Shown: positions 1 through 10,834, counted from the stretch's first letter. The stretch: 64,000 bases of DNA from JALYLC01 sp035696365 (GCA_035696365.1 DASRQS010000128.1:59774-123773), one strand, 5' to 3'. Notes: generated from the letters alone by a model not told the origin. Numbers and translations: made by a program.

Positions 1-10
1 GGACGAACTC

Positions 11-3000
11 GTGGACCGAACGCTCGAACTGAACCTCGCCGACCTCGCGTCCGTCACGGACGAGGTCGCCGCACAGCCCGGTGTCGCCCAGCTCGGGGGC
101 GCGCTCGACTCGGCGCTGCCGGCGCGCGCCCGCGTCCCCGAGGCGGCGCTCGCCCCGCTCCTGGCGGCGTTCTGGCAGCGCCGCCGCGGCGAGGAGCGCG
201 CCGGTCTGGTCGTGCTGGTCGACGACGACGAGACTGCGCGCGAGGTTGCCGACGAGGCCGCCTGGTACCTGACGCCGGACGAGGTCGGGTTCGTGCCGTC
301 GCGCGGCGTCCCTTATGGCTCTGGCCTCGAGCCGGCGCCGCATCTCGTGGGCGAGCGCGCCCGCGGGCTCGGGCTGCTCGAGGCGGGCGGGCTCGTGGCC
401 ATCTCGGCGGCCGCGCTGGTCGAGCGCGTCGCCCCCCGCGAGCGCCGGGCCACCGCACTGCACGTCGAGCGCGGCGGCGAGCTCGTACGCGACGACGCCG
501 TCGCGGCGCTCGTGCAGGCCGGCTACACGCGCGTCGAGCGCGTCGGCGATCGCGGCGACCTGGCGGTGCGCGGCGACATCCTGGACGTGTTCCCGACGAC
601 GGGCGCCGAGCCCGTCCGCATCGAGCTGTTCGGCGACGAGGTCGAGCGCATCTCGCGCTTCTCGGTGTTCACCCAGCGCTCGCTCGCGGAGCTCCAGCGC
701 AGCGATCTCCAGCCGGCCCGCGAGGCACGCCGTGAGCTCGCGAACCTGGAGGAGTGGACGCAGGAGGAGGAAGTCCCTGTCCCGAACGATCTCGTCGCGC
801 TCGCGCCCGAGTTGATCGCCCACGGCGTGCTCTGCGCCTGGCAGCCCGACCGCGTGCTCGAAGGGGCGCGCGACCGGCTGGCCGAGGCCGCTGCGAGCCA
901 CTCGCGCTCCGCCCGTGAGCGCGCCTACGTGAGCGAGTCGGCCGTCGTCGAGCTGCTGGAAGGCGTGACGGCGCTGGACACGCTGCAGGGCGAGACGGTC
1001 TTCGAGGCCCAGCGGCCGGCGCTGGCTGGTCGCGGCATCAGCGAGGCCGAGGCGGAGCTGCTCGGACTGGTGCGCTCGGGACTGCGCGTCGTCGTCGCGT
1101 TCCCGCACAGGGGCGACGCAGAGCGCATGCAGCTCGCGCTGCGGCGCGTCGAGGCGACGCTGCTGCAGCAGGGGCAGCCGCTGCCCGACGGAGCCGGCGT
1201 GAGCTTCGCCGTGTCGCCGCTGCGGCGCGGCGTCGTCTGGCCCTCGGCGCGCCTGGCGGTCGTCTCGGCGCAGCAGCTGTTCCGCCGGCGTGCCGCGGGA
1301 GCCACTGTCGCCGGGCGGCTCGGGCGCGCGCTCTCGAGCGCGGCCGACCTGCGTCCGGACGACTACGTGGTGCACGTCGAGCACGGCGTCGGGCGCTTCC
1401 TGGGGTTCGACACGAAGACCGTCGGCGGCGTCACGCGCGACTACGTCAACCTGCAGTTCAGGGGCGAGGACCGGCTGTTCGTCCCGCACGACCAGCTGGC
1501 CAAGCTCTCGCGCTACGTCGGCGCCGATGGCCGGCCGCCCGCGCTCTCGAAGCTCGGCGGCAAGGCCTGGCACACGCTGCGCTCGCGTGCGCGCGCGGCC
1601 GTGCACGAGCTCGCGGGCGAGCTGCTGCGCCTGTACGCCGTGCGCCAGATGCGCACGCGGCCGGCCTACGCCGACGAGGAGGGCTGGCTCGAGCGCATGG
1701 AGCGGGCCTTCGCCTACACCGAGACGGAGGATCAGGGCCGCGCGATCGACGAGGTGCTCGAGGACCTCACCGGCGAGCAGCCGATGGACCGGCTGATCTG
1801 CGGCGACGTCGGCTTCGGCAAGACCGAGGTCGCGATGCGCGCCGCCTTCCTGGTCGCGATCTCAGGCCGGCAGGTGCTCGTGCTGGCCCCGACGACGCTG
1901 CTCGTGCAGCAGCACCTGCAGACCTTCCGCGACCGCTTCCGCGACTTCCCCGTGCGCGTCGAGGCCGTCTCGCGCATGCGCGAGGCCGGCGATGTCAGGA
2001 AGGCCCTCAAGGAGTTCGCCGATGGCAAGATCGAGGTCCTGATCGGAACCCACCGCGTGCTCTCGCGGGACGTCATCGCCAAGGAGCTCGGTCTGATCGT
2101 GATTGACGAGGAGCAGCGCTTCGGCGTGCGCCAGAAGGAGTTGCTGCGCCAGCTGCGGCTGGAGGTCGACGTGCTCTCGATGTCCGCGACGCCGATCCCG
2201 CGCACGCTGCACATGTCGCTGGCGGGCCTGCGCGACATCAGCGTGATCGCGACGCCTCCGCGCGGGCGCCAGCCCATCCGCACGCACGTGGCGGAGTACG
2301 ACGAGGCGCTGGTCGCGGCGGCCATCCGCCGCGAGCTCGGGCGCGGCGGCCAGGTCTTCTACCTGCACAACCGCGTCGAGACGATCTACGAGGCCGCCGA
2401 GAAGATCCGCCGGCTCGTGCCCGAGGCGCGAGTCGGCGTCGGGCACGGCCAGATGGACGACCGCGCGCTCGAGCAGGCGATGGTGGAGTTCCTGCGCGGT
2501 GACCTCGACGTGCTCGTCGCCACCACCATCATCGAGAGCGGCCTCGACATCCCCCAGGTGAACACGCTGATCATCGAGCGCGCCGACGTGCTCGGGCTCG
2601 CGCAGCTCTACCAGATCCGCGGGCGGGTGGGCCGTGGCGAGAACGCCGCGCACGCCTACCTGATGTACCCCGACGGCAGCGAGCTCTCCGAGGAGGCGCG
2701 CGCGCGCCTGGCGGCGCTGGCCGACTACACGGAGCTCGGCTCGGGCTACCGCGTGGCGCTGCGCGATCTGGAGCTTCGCGGCGCCGGCAGCCTGCTCGGC
2801 GACGAGCAGTCGGGGCATGTCGCCGCCGTGGGCTTCGAGCTGTACTGCGACCTGCTGGCAGAGGCCGTCGCCGAGCTGAGCGGCAACCGCGGCGCGCTCA
2901 TGCGCCCGGTGCGGCTCGACCTCGCGCTCGACGCCTACGTGCCGGCCGACTACGTCGCCTACGAGGCGGCCAAGCTCGATGTCCACCGCCGCATCGCGCT

Positions 3001-3337
3001 GGCGGAGACGGTGGACGAGCTGCGCGACATCCAGATCGAGCTCACCGACCGCTTCGGCGAGCCGCCGGCGCCCGTCGAGAACCTGATCCTCGCCCAGGAG
3101 GCGCGCATCAAGCTGGCGGCGCTCGGCGCGGATTCGCTCACGGTGCGGGGCGCCCGCGCGAGCGTGGCGCGCATCGTGCTCGGCCCGACCGACCTGCGCG
3201 AGCTGCGCGAGCGCCACGGGCGCGTGCTCTACAACGCCGCGGCCGGCGAGATCGGACTGCCGCTCGCGCCGGAGCGTCCGCTGGCCCAGGTGATCGCCCT
3301 CGTGGACACCCTCGGCGACCTCGTTAAGCCTCGGTGA
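11..3337 (+). CDS. mfd: Transcription-repair coupling factor Mfd
   Basis: This 1108-residue ATP-dependent DNA translocase displaces RNA polymerase stalled at lesions and recruits UvrA. The N-terminal third is the UvrB-like damage-recognition region. A CarD-like RNA-polymerase-interacting domain begins near residue 447 (DDYVVHVEHGVGRFLGF). The SF2 helicase core has Walker A GDVGFGKTE near residue 598, a DEEQ box in VIDEEQRFGV near 698 and a TATPIPRTL-like motif (SATPIPRTLHMSL). The C-terminal TRCF domain starts near 970. Length is normal for the family. It starts with GTG ten bases into the window, so an upstream operon partner cannot be excluded. The following gene is separated by 158 bp and has its own promoter-like sequence. 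Confidence 0.97.
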   Translation: MDRTLELNLADLASVTDEVAAQPGVAQLGGALDSALPARARVPEAALAPLLAAFWQRRRGEERAGLVVLVDDDETAREVADEAAWYLTPDEVGFVPSRGVPYGSGLEPAPHLVGERARGLGLLEAGGLVAISAAALVERVAPRERRATALHVERGGELVRDDAVAALVQAGYTRVERVGDRGDLAVRGDILDVFPTTGAEPVRIELFGDEVERISRFSVFTQRSLAELQRSDLQPAREARRELANLEEWTQEEEVPVPNDLVALAPELIAHGVLCAWQPDRVLEGARDRLAEAAASHSRSARERAYVSESAVVELLEGVTALDTLQGETVFEAQRPALAGRGISEAEAELLGLVRSGLRVVVAFPHRGDAERMQLALRRVEATLLQQGQPLPDGAGVSFAVSPLRRGVVWPSARLAVVSAQQLFRRRAAGATVAGRLGRALSSAADLRPDDYVVHVEHGVGRFLGFDTKTVGGVTRDYVNLQFRGEDRLFVPHDQLAKLSRYVGADGRPPALSKLGGKAWHTLRSRARAAVHELAGELLRLYAVRQMRTRPAYADEEGWLERMERAFAYTETEDQGRAIDEVLEDLTGEQPMDRLICGDVGFGKTEVAMRAAFLVAISGRQVLVLAPTTLLVQQHLQTFRDRFRDFPVRVEAVSRMREAGDVRKALKEFADGKIEVLIGTHRVLSRDVIAKELGLIVIDEEQRFGVRQKELLRQLRLEVDVLSMSATPIPRTLHMSLAGLRDISVIATPPRGRQPIRTHVAEYDEALVAAAIRRELGRGGQVFYLHNRVETIYEAAEKIRRLVPEARVGVGHGQMDDRALEQAMVEFLRGDLDVLVATTIIESGLDIPQVNTLIIERADVLGLAQLYQIRGRVGRGENAAHAYLMYPDGSELSEEARARLAALADYTELGSGYRVALRDLELRGAGSLLGDEQSGHVAAVGFELYCDLLAEAVAELSGNRGALMRPVRLDLALDAYVPADYVAYEAAKLDVHRRIALAETVDELRDIQIELTDRFGEPPAPVENLILAQEARIKLAALGADSLTVRGARASVARIVLGPTDLRELRERHGRVLYNAAAGEIGLPLAPERPLAQVIALVDTLGDLVKPR

Positions 3338-3495
3338 AGCCACGGCGCACGCTATTGCGAGCAGGCACATTGAGCGCGATGCTGTAATTGGAGGGCTCCG
3401 CTACTGCTATAGATGAGGCGCGGTGGCTCACCCGAACGGGGGAGTACACGCTCCCGCGCCGTTGAGCCCAAGCGAATACTCACAAGGCTGTCCTT
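3338..3495 (+). promoter_or_regulatory. Promoter and structured 5' leader of the first parvulin gene
   Basis: An extended -10 (TGC then TATAGA, 3405-3413) predicts transcription from about 3420 and a leader of roughly 75 nt. The leader can fold: GGCTCA (3425-3430) pairs with TGAGCC (about 3463-3468), enclosing a smaller GGGAG/CTCCC hairpin. This differs from most promoters in the window, which sit directly before the start codon. I do not recognise a known riboswitch class. A folded RNA element is inference. Confidence 0.4.
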
Positions 3496-4569
3496 ATGCA
3501 TCTGTCCGCTCGTCTCCGCGTGCCGCTCGCCGGCTTCGCGCTCTGCTCCACCGCGCTGCTCATAAGCGCCTGTGGCGGCAGCTCCGCCTCCGACAAGAAC
3601 AAGGTCCCCACGACCGCGGTCGCCGTCGTCGGCACCGAGACAGTCCCGAGGACCAAGCTCGACACACTGCTCACGCAGGTCTGCGTGCAGTACAAGGCCG
3701 CCAAGAAGGCCTGTCCGAAGCCCGGCTCGGCCGAGCGCAAGCAGTTGCAGAACAGCTTCGTCGCACAGCTTGTGCAGCAGGCGGAGTTCGACGTGGCAGG
3801 CAGGCAGCTCAAGGTCGCCGTGAAGCAGAAGGACGTCGACTCGAGCCTGCAGAAGCTGGAGCTCCAGTACGCCAAGGGGACGAACGGCAAGGTCGACCCG
3901 GCGAAGTGGAAGAAGGTCCTCACGGACAACCACACGACCGAAACGAACGTGCTCGACAACATCAAGGACGGGCTCCTGCGCCAGGCCATCTACGTGAAGC
4001 TGACAAAGACCGTGTCTGTCAGTGACGCGGCGGTCAAGGACTACTACACGAAGAACAAGAAGACGTATGCCACGCCGGCCAGCCGCCCGATCCGCCACAT
4101 CCTGGTCAAGAACAAGGCGCTGGCCGACAAGATCTATCAGCAGCTCGCCACGAGCGATGCGCAGTTCGCGGCACTGGCGGCGAAGTACACGATCGATCCC
4201 GGCTCCAAGAAGACCGGGGGCAAGCTCGGTAGCATCCAGAAGGGCCAGACCGTCCCGAGCTTCGACAAGGTCGCTTTCAGCATCGCCACCGGCAAGGTCT
4301 CCAAGCCAGTCAAGAGCAGCTATGGCTGGCACGTGATCGAGGCCACGGGCGATGCGGTGCCCGCGTCGCAGAAGCCGCTCGACAAGGCGCTCACGACGCA
4401 GATCCGCGGCACGCTCCTGACCACCAAGAAGCAGTCGATTGCCAACAAGTGGTTCACAACCTTCCAGAAGAAGATCGAGAAGAACGTCCGCTACGCGGCC
4501 GGCCTCGCGCCGCCCAAGACGACGAGCACGGCAGCGTCGACCGCGGCGCCCGCAACCACCACCGGCTGA
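3496..4569 (+). CDS. Parvulin-type peptidyl-prolyl isomerase lipoprotein (SurA/PrsA-like)
   Basis: This 357-residue extracytoplasmic folding factor is anchored by lipid. A signal peptide ends in the lipobox LISAC with the lipidated cysteine at residue 26. A SurA-type N-terminal helical region follows, then a rotamase domain at about residues 195-285, recognised by RPIRHILVKNKALADKI, the GGKLGSI turn and YGWHVIEATG. The C-terminal tail is rich in Thr, Ala and Pro. The next gene encodes a paralogue and starts inside this stop codon (ATGA overlap), so the two are co-transcribed. Expected clients are secreted proteins. Specific clients cannot be read from the sequence. Confidence 0.9.
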   Translation: MHLSARLRVPLAGFALCSTALLISACGGSSASDKNKVPTTAVAVVGTETVPRTKLDTLLTQVCVQYKAAKKACPKPGSAERKQLQNSFVAQLVQQAEFDVAGRQLKVAVKQKDVDSSLQKLELQYAKGTNGKVDPAKWKKVLTDNHTTETNVLDNIKDGLLRQAIYVKLTKTVSVSDAAVKDYYTKNKKTYATPASRPIRHILVKNKALADKIYQQLATSDAQFAALAAKYTIDPGSKKTGGKLGSIQKGQTVPSFDKVAFSIATGKVSKPVKSSYGWHVIEATGDAVPASQKPLDKALTTQIRGTLLTTKKQSIANKWFTTFQKKIEKNVRYAAGLAPPKTTSTAASTAAPATTTG

Positions 4570-5591
4570 TGCGACGCTCGGCAGCAGGACTGGCACTGGG
4601 CGTCGGCCTGCTCGGCGCCGTCCTGCTGGCCGGGTGCGGCGGCAGCAGCGGCTCGAGCAGCAAGGTGCCCGAGGGCGACGTCGCCGTCGTGGACGGCCAG
4701 AACATCTCGGTCTCGGATCTCCAGACCACCATGAACATCGCGCGGCTGACGCTCAGGACGTCGTTCCCCGAGCCGGGCACGCAGGACTGGGTGTCGCTGC
4801 GCTCGCGCGCGCTCGAGTCGCTGGCACATGACGCCGAGTTGCGCGCCTGGGCGCACAACCTGGGTGTCACGGTCAAGCCGAGCGCCGTGGACGCGGCTGT
4901 CAAGTCGACGCTCTTGAGCGCCTTTCCCAGCCAGACGAAGGGCAGCATCGACCAGGCCAAGGTCGATGCGGAATTCAAGAGCACAGGCATGACCCGGGCG
5001 CTGTTCCGCAGCCGTACCGAGACCAAGCTGCTGGCCCAGGCCGCCGCCGACAAGGTGGCCGTCGCGCCGAGTGTCACCGACGCCCAGATCCAGGCGCAGT
5101 ACGACAAGGACAAGGCGAGCCTGTACACGCAGCCCGAGCGCCGCAAGCTGCGCCACATCCTCGTCAAGGACAAGGCGCTGGCCGATCAGCTGTACTCGCA
5201 GCTCCAGTCCTCGGATGCGAGCTTCGCGGAGCTCGCGAAGAAGTACTCCACCGACAGCAGCAAGACGGCGGGCGGCGAGCTCGGCGTGGTCAACCGCTCG
5301 AGACTCGTCAAGCCGTTCGCGGACGTCGCCTTCAAACTGCCGGTCGGCGTCGTCTCGACGCCCACCAAGACGCAGTTCGGCTGGCACCTGATCGAGGCCG
5401 AGGGTCCGGTGCTGAAGCCCAGCGTGCGACCGCTGGACGTCACGGTCAAGGTGCAGATCCGCAGCCAGCTGGCCCAGCAGCAGCGTCAGAAGAGCATCGC
5501 GCAGAAGTTCGCGGCGGCGGAGCTCGATCTGAGCAGGAACATCCAGTTCGCGCCGGGCTACGCGCCGCCCGTCGCGACGTCCACGCAGTGA
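4569..5591 (+). CDS. Second parvulin-type peptidyl-prolyl isomerase lipoprotein
   Basis: A 340-residue paralogue of the preceding gene. The chosen ATG overlaps the upstream TGA by one base and gives a proper lipoprotein signal (LLAGC, cysteine 23). An upstream in-frame extension would bury that signal. The rotamase domain lies at about residues 190-278 (RKLRHILVKDKALADQL, GGELGVV, FGWHLIEAEG). The N-terminal chaperone-like half resembles SurA. The gene is followed by mazG with a GTGA overlap. Two adjacent secreted prolyl isomerases suggest either a complex or divided client sets. That is inference. Confidence 0.9.
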   Translation: MRRSAAGLALGVGLLGAVLLAGCGGSSGSSSKVPEGDVAVVDGQNISVSDLQTTMNIARLTLRTSFPEPGTQDWVSLRSRALESLAHDAELRAWAHNLGVTVKPSAVDAAVKSTLLSAFPSQTKGSIDQAKVDAEFKSTGMTRALFRSRTETKLLAQAAADKVAVAPSVTDAQIQAQYDKDKASLYTQPERRKLRHILVKDKALADQLYSQLQSSDASFAELAKKYSTDSSKTAGGELGVVNRSRLVKPFADVAFKLPVGVVSTPTKTQFGWHLIEAEGPVLKPSVRPLDVTVKVQIRSQLAQQQRQKSIAQKFAAAELDLSRNIQFAPGYAPPVATSTQ

Positions 5592-6663
5592 CTCCAGGCG
5601 CCTCTGCGGCGCCCCGCGCGTTGATCGTTGCGCTCGGCCCGGGGGAGCCCGAGCTCGTGCCGGCACAGGCGCTGGAGAGGCTGCGCGCCGCGGGGAGCGC
5701 CGCTCCGCACGATCTCTCCGAGGGTCTGCGCGCGTCGCTGGCCGGCCTCGGCATCCGCCTCGACGAGGCGGCCGCCACGGTCTGCGCTCCCGATGTCGCG
5801 GCCTACGCGCTGGCACGCAGGCTCCCGGACGTGCCCACGCTGCCCGAGCGGCCGCTGCTCGCGCGCCAGGCGGCCCAGGCCGCGGCAGGCGCGCTGCTCG
5901 AGCTCACGGCCGTGCTGCGCCGCGAGTGCCCCTGGGATCGCGCGCAGACCGCGAGCTCGATCGTCCCGCACACCGTCGAGGAGGCCTACGAAGTGGCCGA
6001 CGCGGTGCGCGAGGCCGGTCTCTCCCCGAAGCTGCTCGACGAGCTCGGCGACCTGCTCTTCCAGACGACCTTCCTGGCACTGCTGTGCGAGGAGGCCGGG
6101 GCCGGCAGCTGGGTCGACGTCGCGCTCGGCGTGGCGGCCAAGCTGCGCGTGCGCCATCCCTGGGTATTCGGCAGCGACAGCGCGGACTCCGCCGGTGACG
6201 CACGCAACCTCTGGGAAGGCGTCAAGGTCGAGAGCGAAGGTCGCGAGGGCATCTTCCACGACGTTCCGAAGGCCCTTCCCGGACTGCTGGAGGCCCGCAA
6301 GGTGCAGCGCCGCGCGGCCGCGGTCGGTTTCGAGTACGCCACCGCGGAGGACGCCTTCGGCGACCTCGAGAGCGAGCTGCGCGAGCTGAGGGTCGAGCTC
6401 GGCCCCGAGCCGGAGCCCGAGCGCGAGCCGCTTGCCGCGATCGCCGGGGAGATCGGCGACGTGCTGTTCGCGTGCGTGAACGTGGCGCGCAGGTACAACT
6501 GCGATCCCGAGCTCGCGCTGCGCGCCGCGACCGCCCGCTTCCGCGAGCGCGTCGAGCTCGCCGAGCGCCTCGCCGGCGCCGAGGGCGTGGTCTTCCGGGC
6601 GGCGGGGACGCCCGAGCAGGAGCACTACTATCAGGCGGCCAAGCGCTCTCTCAGGGAAGGCCA

Positions 6664-6667
<4 letters not shown>
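5588..6667 (+). CDS. mazG: Nucleoside triphosphate pyrophosphohydrolase MazG
   Basis: This 359-residue house-cleaning enzyme hydrolyses NTPs/dNTPs to NMP and pyrophosphate. The first MazG domain starts near residue 112 with ECPWDRAQT, followed by the metal-binding EEAYEVADAV helix and DELGDLLFQ. A second, weaker all-alpha repeat fills the C-terminal half (GEIGDVLFACVNVARRY). The first 100 residues begin VALGPGEPELVPAQALERL, which looks like a decayed stub of the tetrapyrrole-methylase domain fused to MazG in YabN-type proteins. The GTG start overlaps the previous stop (GTGA) and the stop overlaps eno in the same way, giving a tight operon. Confidence 0.92.
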
Positions 6668-7931
<1,264 letters not shown>

Positions 7932-7935
<4 letters not shown>

Positions 7936-9353
7936 GCCTGGCCCCGAGGCGCACAAAGATCGTCTGCACGATCGGCCCGGCGACGAGCGAGGAGCCGATG
8001 ATCGAGCGGCTCGTCGCCGCGGGCATGGACGTCGCGCGCGTCAACTGTTCCCATGGCGACGTCGAGGAGCTCGCGGAGCTCGTGCGCGCCGTGCGTGCCG
8101 TCGAGAAGCGCCTCGACCGCCCGCTCGCGATCCTGGCCGACCTGCCGGGGCCCAAGCTGCGCGTCGCGCGCCTGAGCGAGCCTCGAACGGTCGAGAGCGG
8201 CGACGAGCTCGTGCTCGCCAGCGCGGGCGCCGGGGGCGGCGATGATCTGGAGCTCGGCTTCGAGCTCGACTTCGCGCGCGTCGTGCGCCCGGGCTCGCCG
8301 GTCATGATCGACGACGGCCGGGTGCGGCTGCGCGTCGTGGAGGCGCTCGGAAAGCGCGTGCGCTGCCGTGTCGAGACGGGTGGCCTGATCCGCTCGCAGA
8401 AGGGCGTGAACCTGCCCGGCAGCTACCTGCCGATCCCCTCGATCACCGATCGCGACCGCGAGATCCTGGAGCACGCGGTGGGCTGGGACGTCGACTACGT
8501 GGCGCTGTCCTTCGTGCGGCGTGCCGAAGACGTCGAGGACCTGAAGCGCCTGATCCAGGGCCTCGGCGGCCGCCAGCGCGTGATCGCCAAGATCGAGAAG
8601 CTGGAGGCCATCGAGCAGCTCGAGGCGATCGTCGCGGTGACCGACGCGCTGATGGTCGCGCGCGGCGACCTCGGCGTCGAGATCGGCGCCGCCGAGGTGC
8701 CGATGCTGCAGAAGCGCATGATCCGCATGGGCCGCGAGGCCGGCAAGACCGTGATCACGGCCACACAGATGCTGGAGTCCATGATCGAGGCGCCGGAGCC
8801 CACCCGCGCGGAGGCCTCCGACGTCGCCAACGCGATCCTCGACGGCACCTCGGCGATCATGCTGAGCGGCGAGACCGCCGTCGGCAAGTATCCGGTCGAG
8901 GCCGTCGACACGATGGTGCGCATCGCCGCGGCCGTGGAGCCCGAGTTCGCCTACCGCGACACGCCGTTCGAGGCCACGCGCCAGGGGCCGCGCTACATCT
9001 CCGACGTCGTCGGGCATGCCGCCTGCGACATGGCCGAGATCATCGAGGCCGCCGCGATCATCGTGCCGACCGTCTCGGGCGAGACGGCGCGCGAGGTCTC
9101 CCGGCACCGGCCGCACCGGCCGATCGTGGCCTGCACGCCGAGCCTCGACGTGCAGCGCCAGCTCATGCTCGACTGGGCCGTCGTACCGCTCGCCCTGGAT
9201 CCGACCAAGGACGTCGAGACCCTCTGGCTGCGCTCCATCGACGCCGTGCAGCGCGCCGGCATCGCCGGGCCCGGCGACCGGGTCGTGATCACGAGCGGCA
9301 CGAACGTCAACCGCCCGGGCGCCACCAACACGATCCTCGTGCAGACGCTCTGA
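7932..9353 (+). CDS. pyk: Pyruvate kinase
   Basis: This 473-residue enzyme converts phosphoenolpyruvate and ADP to pyruvate and ATP. Visible motifs are RRTKIVCTIGPATS (N-terminus), DVARVNCSHGD, the active-site lysine region IAKIEKLEAIEQLEAIV, MVARGDLGVEIG and ITATQMLESM. The C-terminal regulatory domain is present (TVSGETAREVSRHRPHRPI). The ATG overlaps the eno stop (ATGA). The eno-pyk pairing replaces the more usual actinobacterial order in which ftsB and DUF501 directly follow eno. Confidence 0.97.
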
Positions 9354-9355
9354 GC

Positions 9356-9373
9356 GACAGGCGCGGGCCTGTC
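9356..9373. terminator. Hairpin between convergent pyk and ftsB
   Basis: GACAGGC and GCCTGTC form a 7-bp stem with a GCGG loop immediately after the pyk stop, overlapping the ftsB stop on the other strand. No U-tract follows, so a terminator role is tentative. Confidence 0.35.
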
Positions 9374-9671
9374 AGGGCGTGAGCGCGAAGGGCTGCTCGC
9401 CGGGGCGGATGTAGCCCTCCTTGCGCGCCTGGGCGATCAGAGCGGTCTTCTGCGACGCGCTCTTGAGCTCGGCCTGCAGCTTCGCGTGCCGGCGATCGAG
9501 CTGCGCGACCTCGGTGCGCAGCTGCTGGGTCGCGGAACGCGCGCGCAGATACGAGCGCACCGGCCCGACGCACAACACGATCAGTAGGAGCAGCAGGGCG
9601 ATCGCGCCCAGCCGGCGCGCGCGATGCAGGCGGGCACGGCGGGTGGGGCGGGGGCGAGACGGCATTCGCAC
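9372..9671 (-). CDS. Septum formation initiator, FtsB/DivIC family
   Basis: A 99-residue (or 97-residue, if ATG at 9665 is used) single-pass membrane protein of the divisome. The short basic N-terminus is followed by one transmembrane helix (LGAIALLLLLIVLCVGPV) and then a coiled coil (TQQLRTEVAQLDRRHAKLQAEL). The end shows the DivIC-family pattern with the segment KEGYIRPGEQPF. It is expected to link FtsL and FtsQ-like proteins at the septum. It is divergent from the DUF501 gene 50 bp away and convergent with pyk. The location near eno supports the assignment. Confidence 0.85.
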   Translation of the reverse strand: MRMPSRPRPTRRARLHRARRLGAIALLLLLIVLCVGPVRSYLRARSATQQLRTEVAQLDRRHAKLQAELKSASQKTALIAQARKEGYIRPGEQPFALTP

Positions 9672-9720
9672 GGCTTCGCCGTCAGCGCCCCGGCTCCTTT
9701 CGGGTGCGACACTTCGGCTC

Positions 9721-10230
9721 GTGGAATCTCCGACGGAGCGCGACCGCGAGGCGATCGAGCGTCAGCTCGGCCGGCCGCCGCGTGCGCTCGCGGGCGTTGC
9801 GGCGCGGTGCGCACACGGCGGTCCGAGCGTGATCGCCCAGCGTCCCTACGGACGCGACGGGAAGCCGTTCCCGACGACGCTCTGGCTCTCCTGCCGACCG
9901 CTGGCGCGCGCCATCGGCGCGCTGGAATCGAGCGGCGGCATCGCTGCGCTCGAGGCCGAGCTCGCTGCGCGCCCGGGTCTCCGCCAGAGCCGGCGGCGGG
10001 CGGATGAGCGCGTTGCGGCGCTGCGCGCGGCTCTGGACGACGGCGGGCCGCGTGCCGACGGCGGCGCCGCGCTCGCCGGCAGTCTCGAAGGCGGACCGCG
10101 CGGTGCCCCGCTCAAGTGCCTGCATGCGCACGCCGCGGCGGCGCTCGCCGCTCCGCCCTACGCGCTCGGGCGCCTCGTGCTCGAACGTGCCCGCACCACC
10201 GTCTCGGAGGTCTGCTGCGCGTGGGAGTGA
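9721..10230 (+). CDS. DUF501 domain protein
   Basis: A 169-residue conserved actinobacterial protein of unknown function. The N-terminus ERQLGRPPRALAGVAARC, the PFPTTLWLSCRPL stretch and KCLHAHAAAALA near the C-terminus match the DUF501 pattern, including conserved cysteines that could bind metal. The GTG at 9721 is chosen because family similarity begins there. GACACT lies 7 nt upstream and is a near match to the leaderless box used elsewhere in the window. In many actinobacteria the gene sits between ftsB and ppx downstream of eno. Here ftsB is inverted and ppx is 31 kb away. The stop overlaps the next start (GTGA). Confidence 0.85.
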   Translation: MESPTERDREAIERQLGRPPRALAGVAARCAHGGPSVIAQRPYGRDGKPFPTTLWLSCRPLARAIGALESSGGIAALEAELAARPGLRQSRRRADERVAALRAALDDGGPRADGGAALAGSLEGGPRGAPLKCLHAHAAAALAAPPYALGRLVLERARTTVSEVCCAWE

Positions 10231-10553
10231 ACGGAGTGAACGAGCTCAGCGTTCAGCTGGCGCGGGAGGATTGGCGCAGGGGGGAGCGGATCGTCGAGCG
10301 GATCCTCGCCGACCCGGCGCGCGCCCCGGTCGCCACGAGCCTGATGCGCGAGCTGCAGCGCGAGCTGCGGCGGCGCCTCGGCCAGACCTACAGCCTGGCC
10401 CAGCTCGTCGCGCTCTACGACCATGCGGATCGCTGGGGGCGCGAGGCCGCGCAGCGCGTCGCGCCGGAGATCGGCTGGGCGCACGACAGCGTCTTCGCCG
10501 ACGCGGCCTGTGCGCGCGCGGCGCGCAACGCCCGTGATTGGACGCCCGCCTGA
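10227..10553 (+). CDS. Hypothetical helical protein downstream of DUF501
   Basis: A 108-residue protein with no family I recognise. The start GTG at 10227 overlaps the DUF501 stop (GTGA). GTG codons at 10221 and 10236 are alternatives. The sequence is Arg/Ala-rich and predicted helical (REDWRRGERIVERILAD, LMRELQRELRRRLGQTY), ending with EIGWAHDSVFADAACARAAR. No signal peptide or membrane segment is seen, so it is probably cytosolic. Translational coupling to DUF501 suggests a related job. Confidence 0.65.
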   Translation: MNGVNELSVQLAREDWRRGERIVERILADPARAPVATSLMRELQRELRRRLGQTYSLAQLVALYDHADRWGREAAQRVAPEIGWAHDSVFADAACARAARNARDWTPA

Positions 10554-10834
10554 GCGCGCTGCCGCCACCCCCGCCGGCCTCGGAGCCGACGGAGGAACTG
10601 CTGCGCATCGAGCGCCGCCGCAAGGCCGCGGTACGCCAGCGTCGGCATTCACGCCTGCGCATCGTGCTCGTCGTGATCCTGCTCGGCGCTGCCGCCGTGG
10701 GTGGGTTCTTCGCCGGCCGGGGGCTCACCAAGGCGCCCGGCCCCGAGCTGACGACATCCGACCGCGGGCTGACCCGGGTCACGCTCACCGAGACGGTCGC
10801 GACGCGCACGATCACCGTCGTCACGGGTCGCTGA
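10538..10834 (+). CDS. Small single-pass membrane protein
   Basis: A 98-residue hypothetical protein. A Pro-rich N-terminus and a basic stretch (RRRKAAVRQRRHSRLR) precede one transmembrane helix (IVLVVILLGAAAVGGFFAG). The tail is short and Thr-rich (TETVATRTITVVTGR), so the C-terminus is likely outside the cell. The start is a TTG that overlaps the preceding gene by 16 nt. No better start codon is available before the helix, so the start is uncertain. It shares an operon with DUF501 and the helical protein. Confidence 0.55.
   Translation: MDARLSALPPPPPASEPTEELLRIERRRKAAVRQRRHSRLRIVLVVILLGAAAVGGFFAGRGLTKAPGPELTTSDRGLTRVTLTETVATRTITVVTGR

Noticed and set aside
1862..3370. 502-residue minus-strand ORF inside mfd
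   Set aside because: It is antisense to a clear Mfd frame, His/Arg-rich with no family features, and typical of third-position GC bias.
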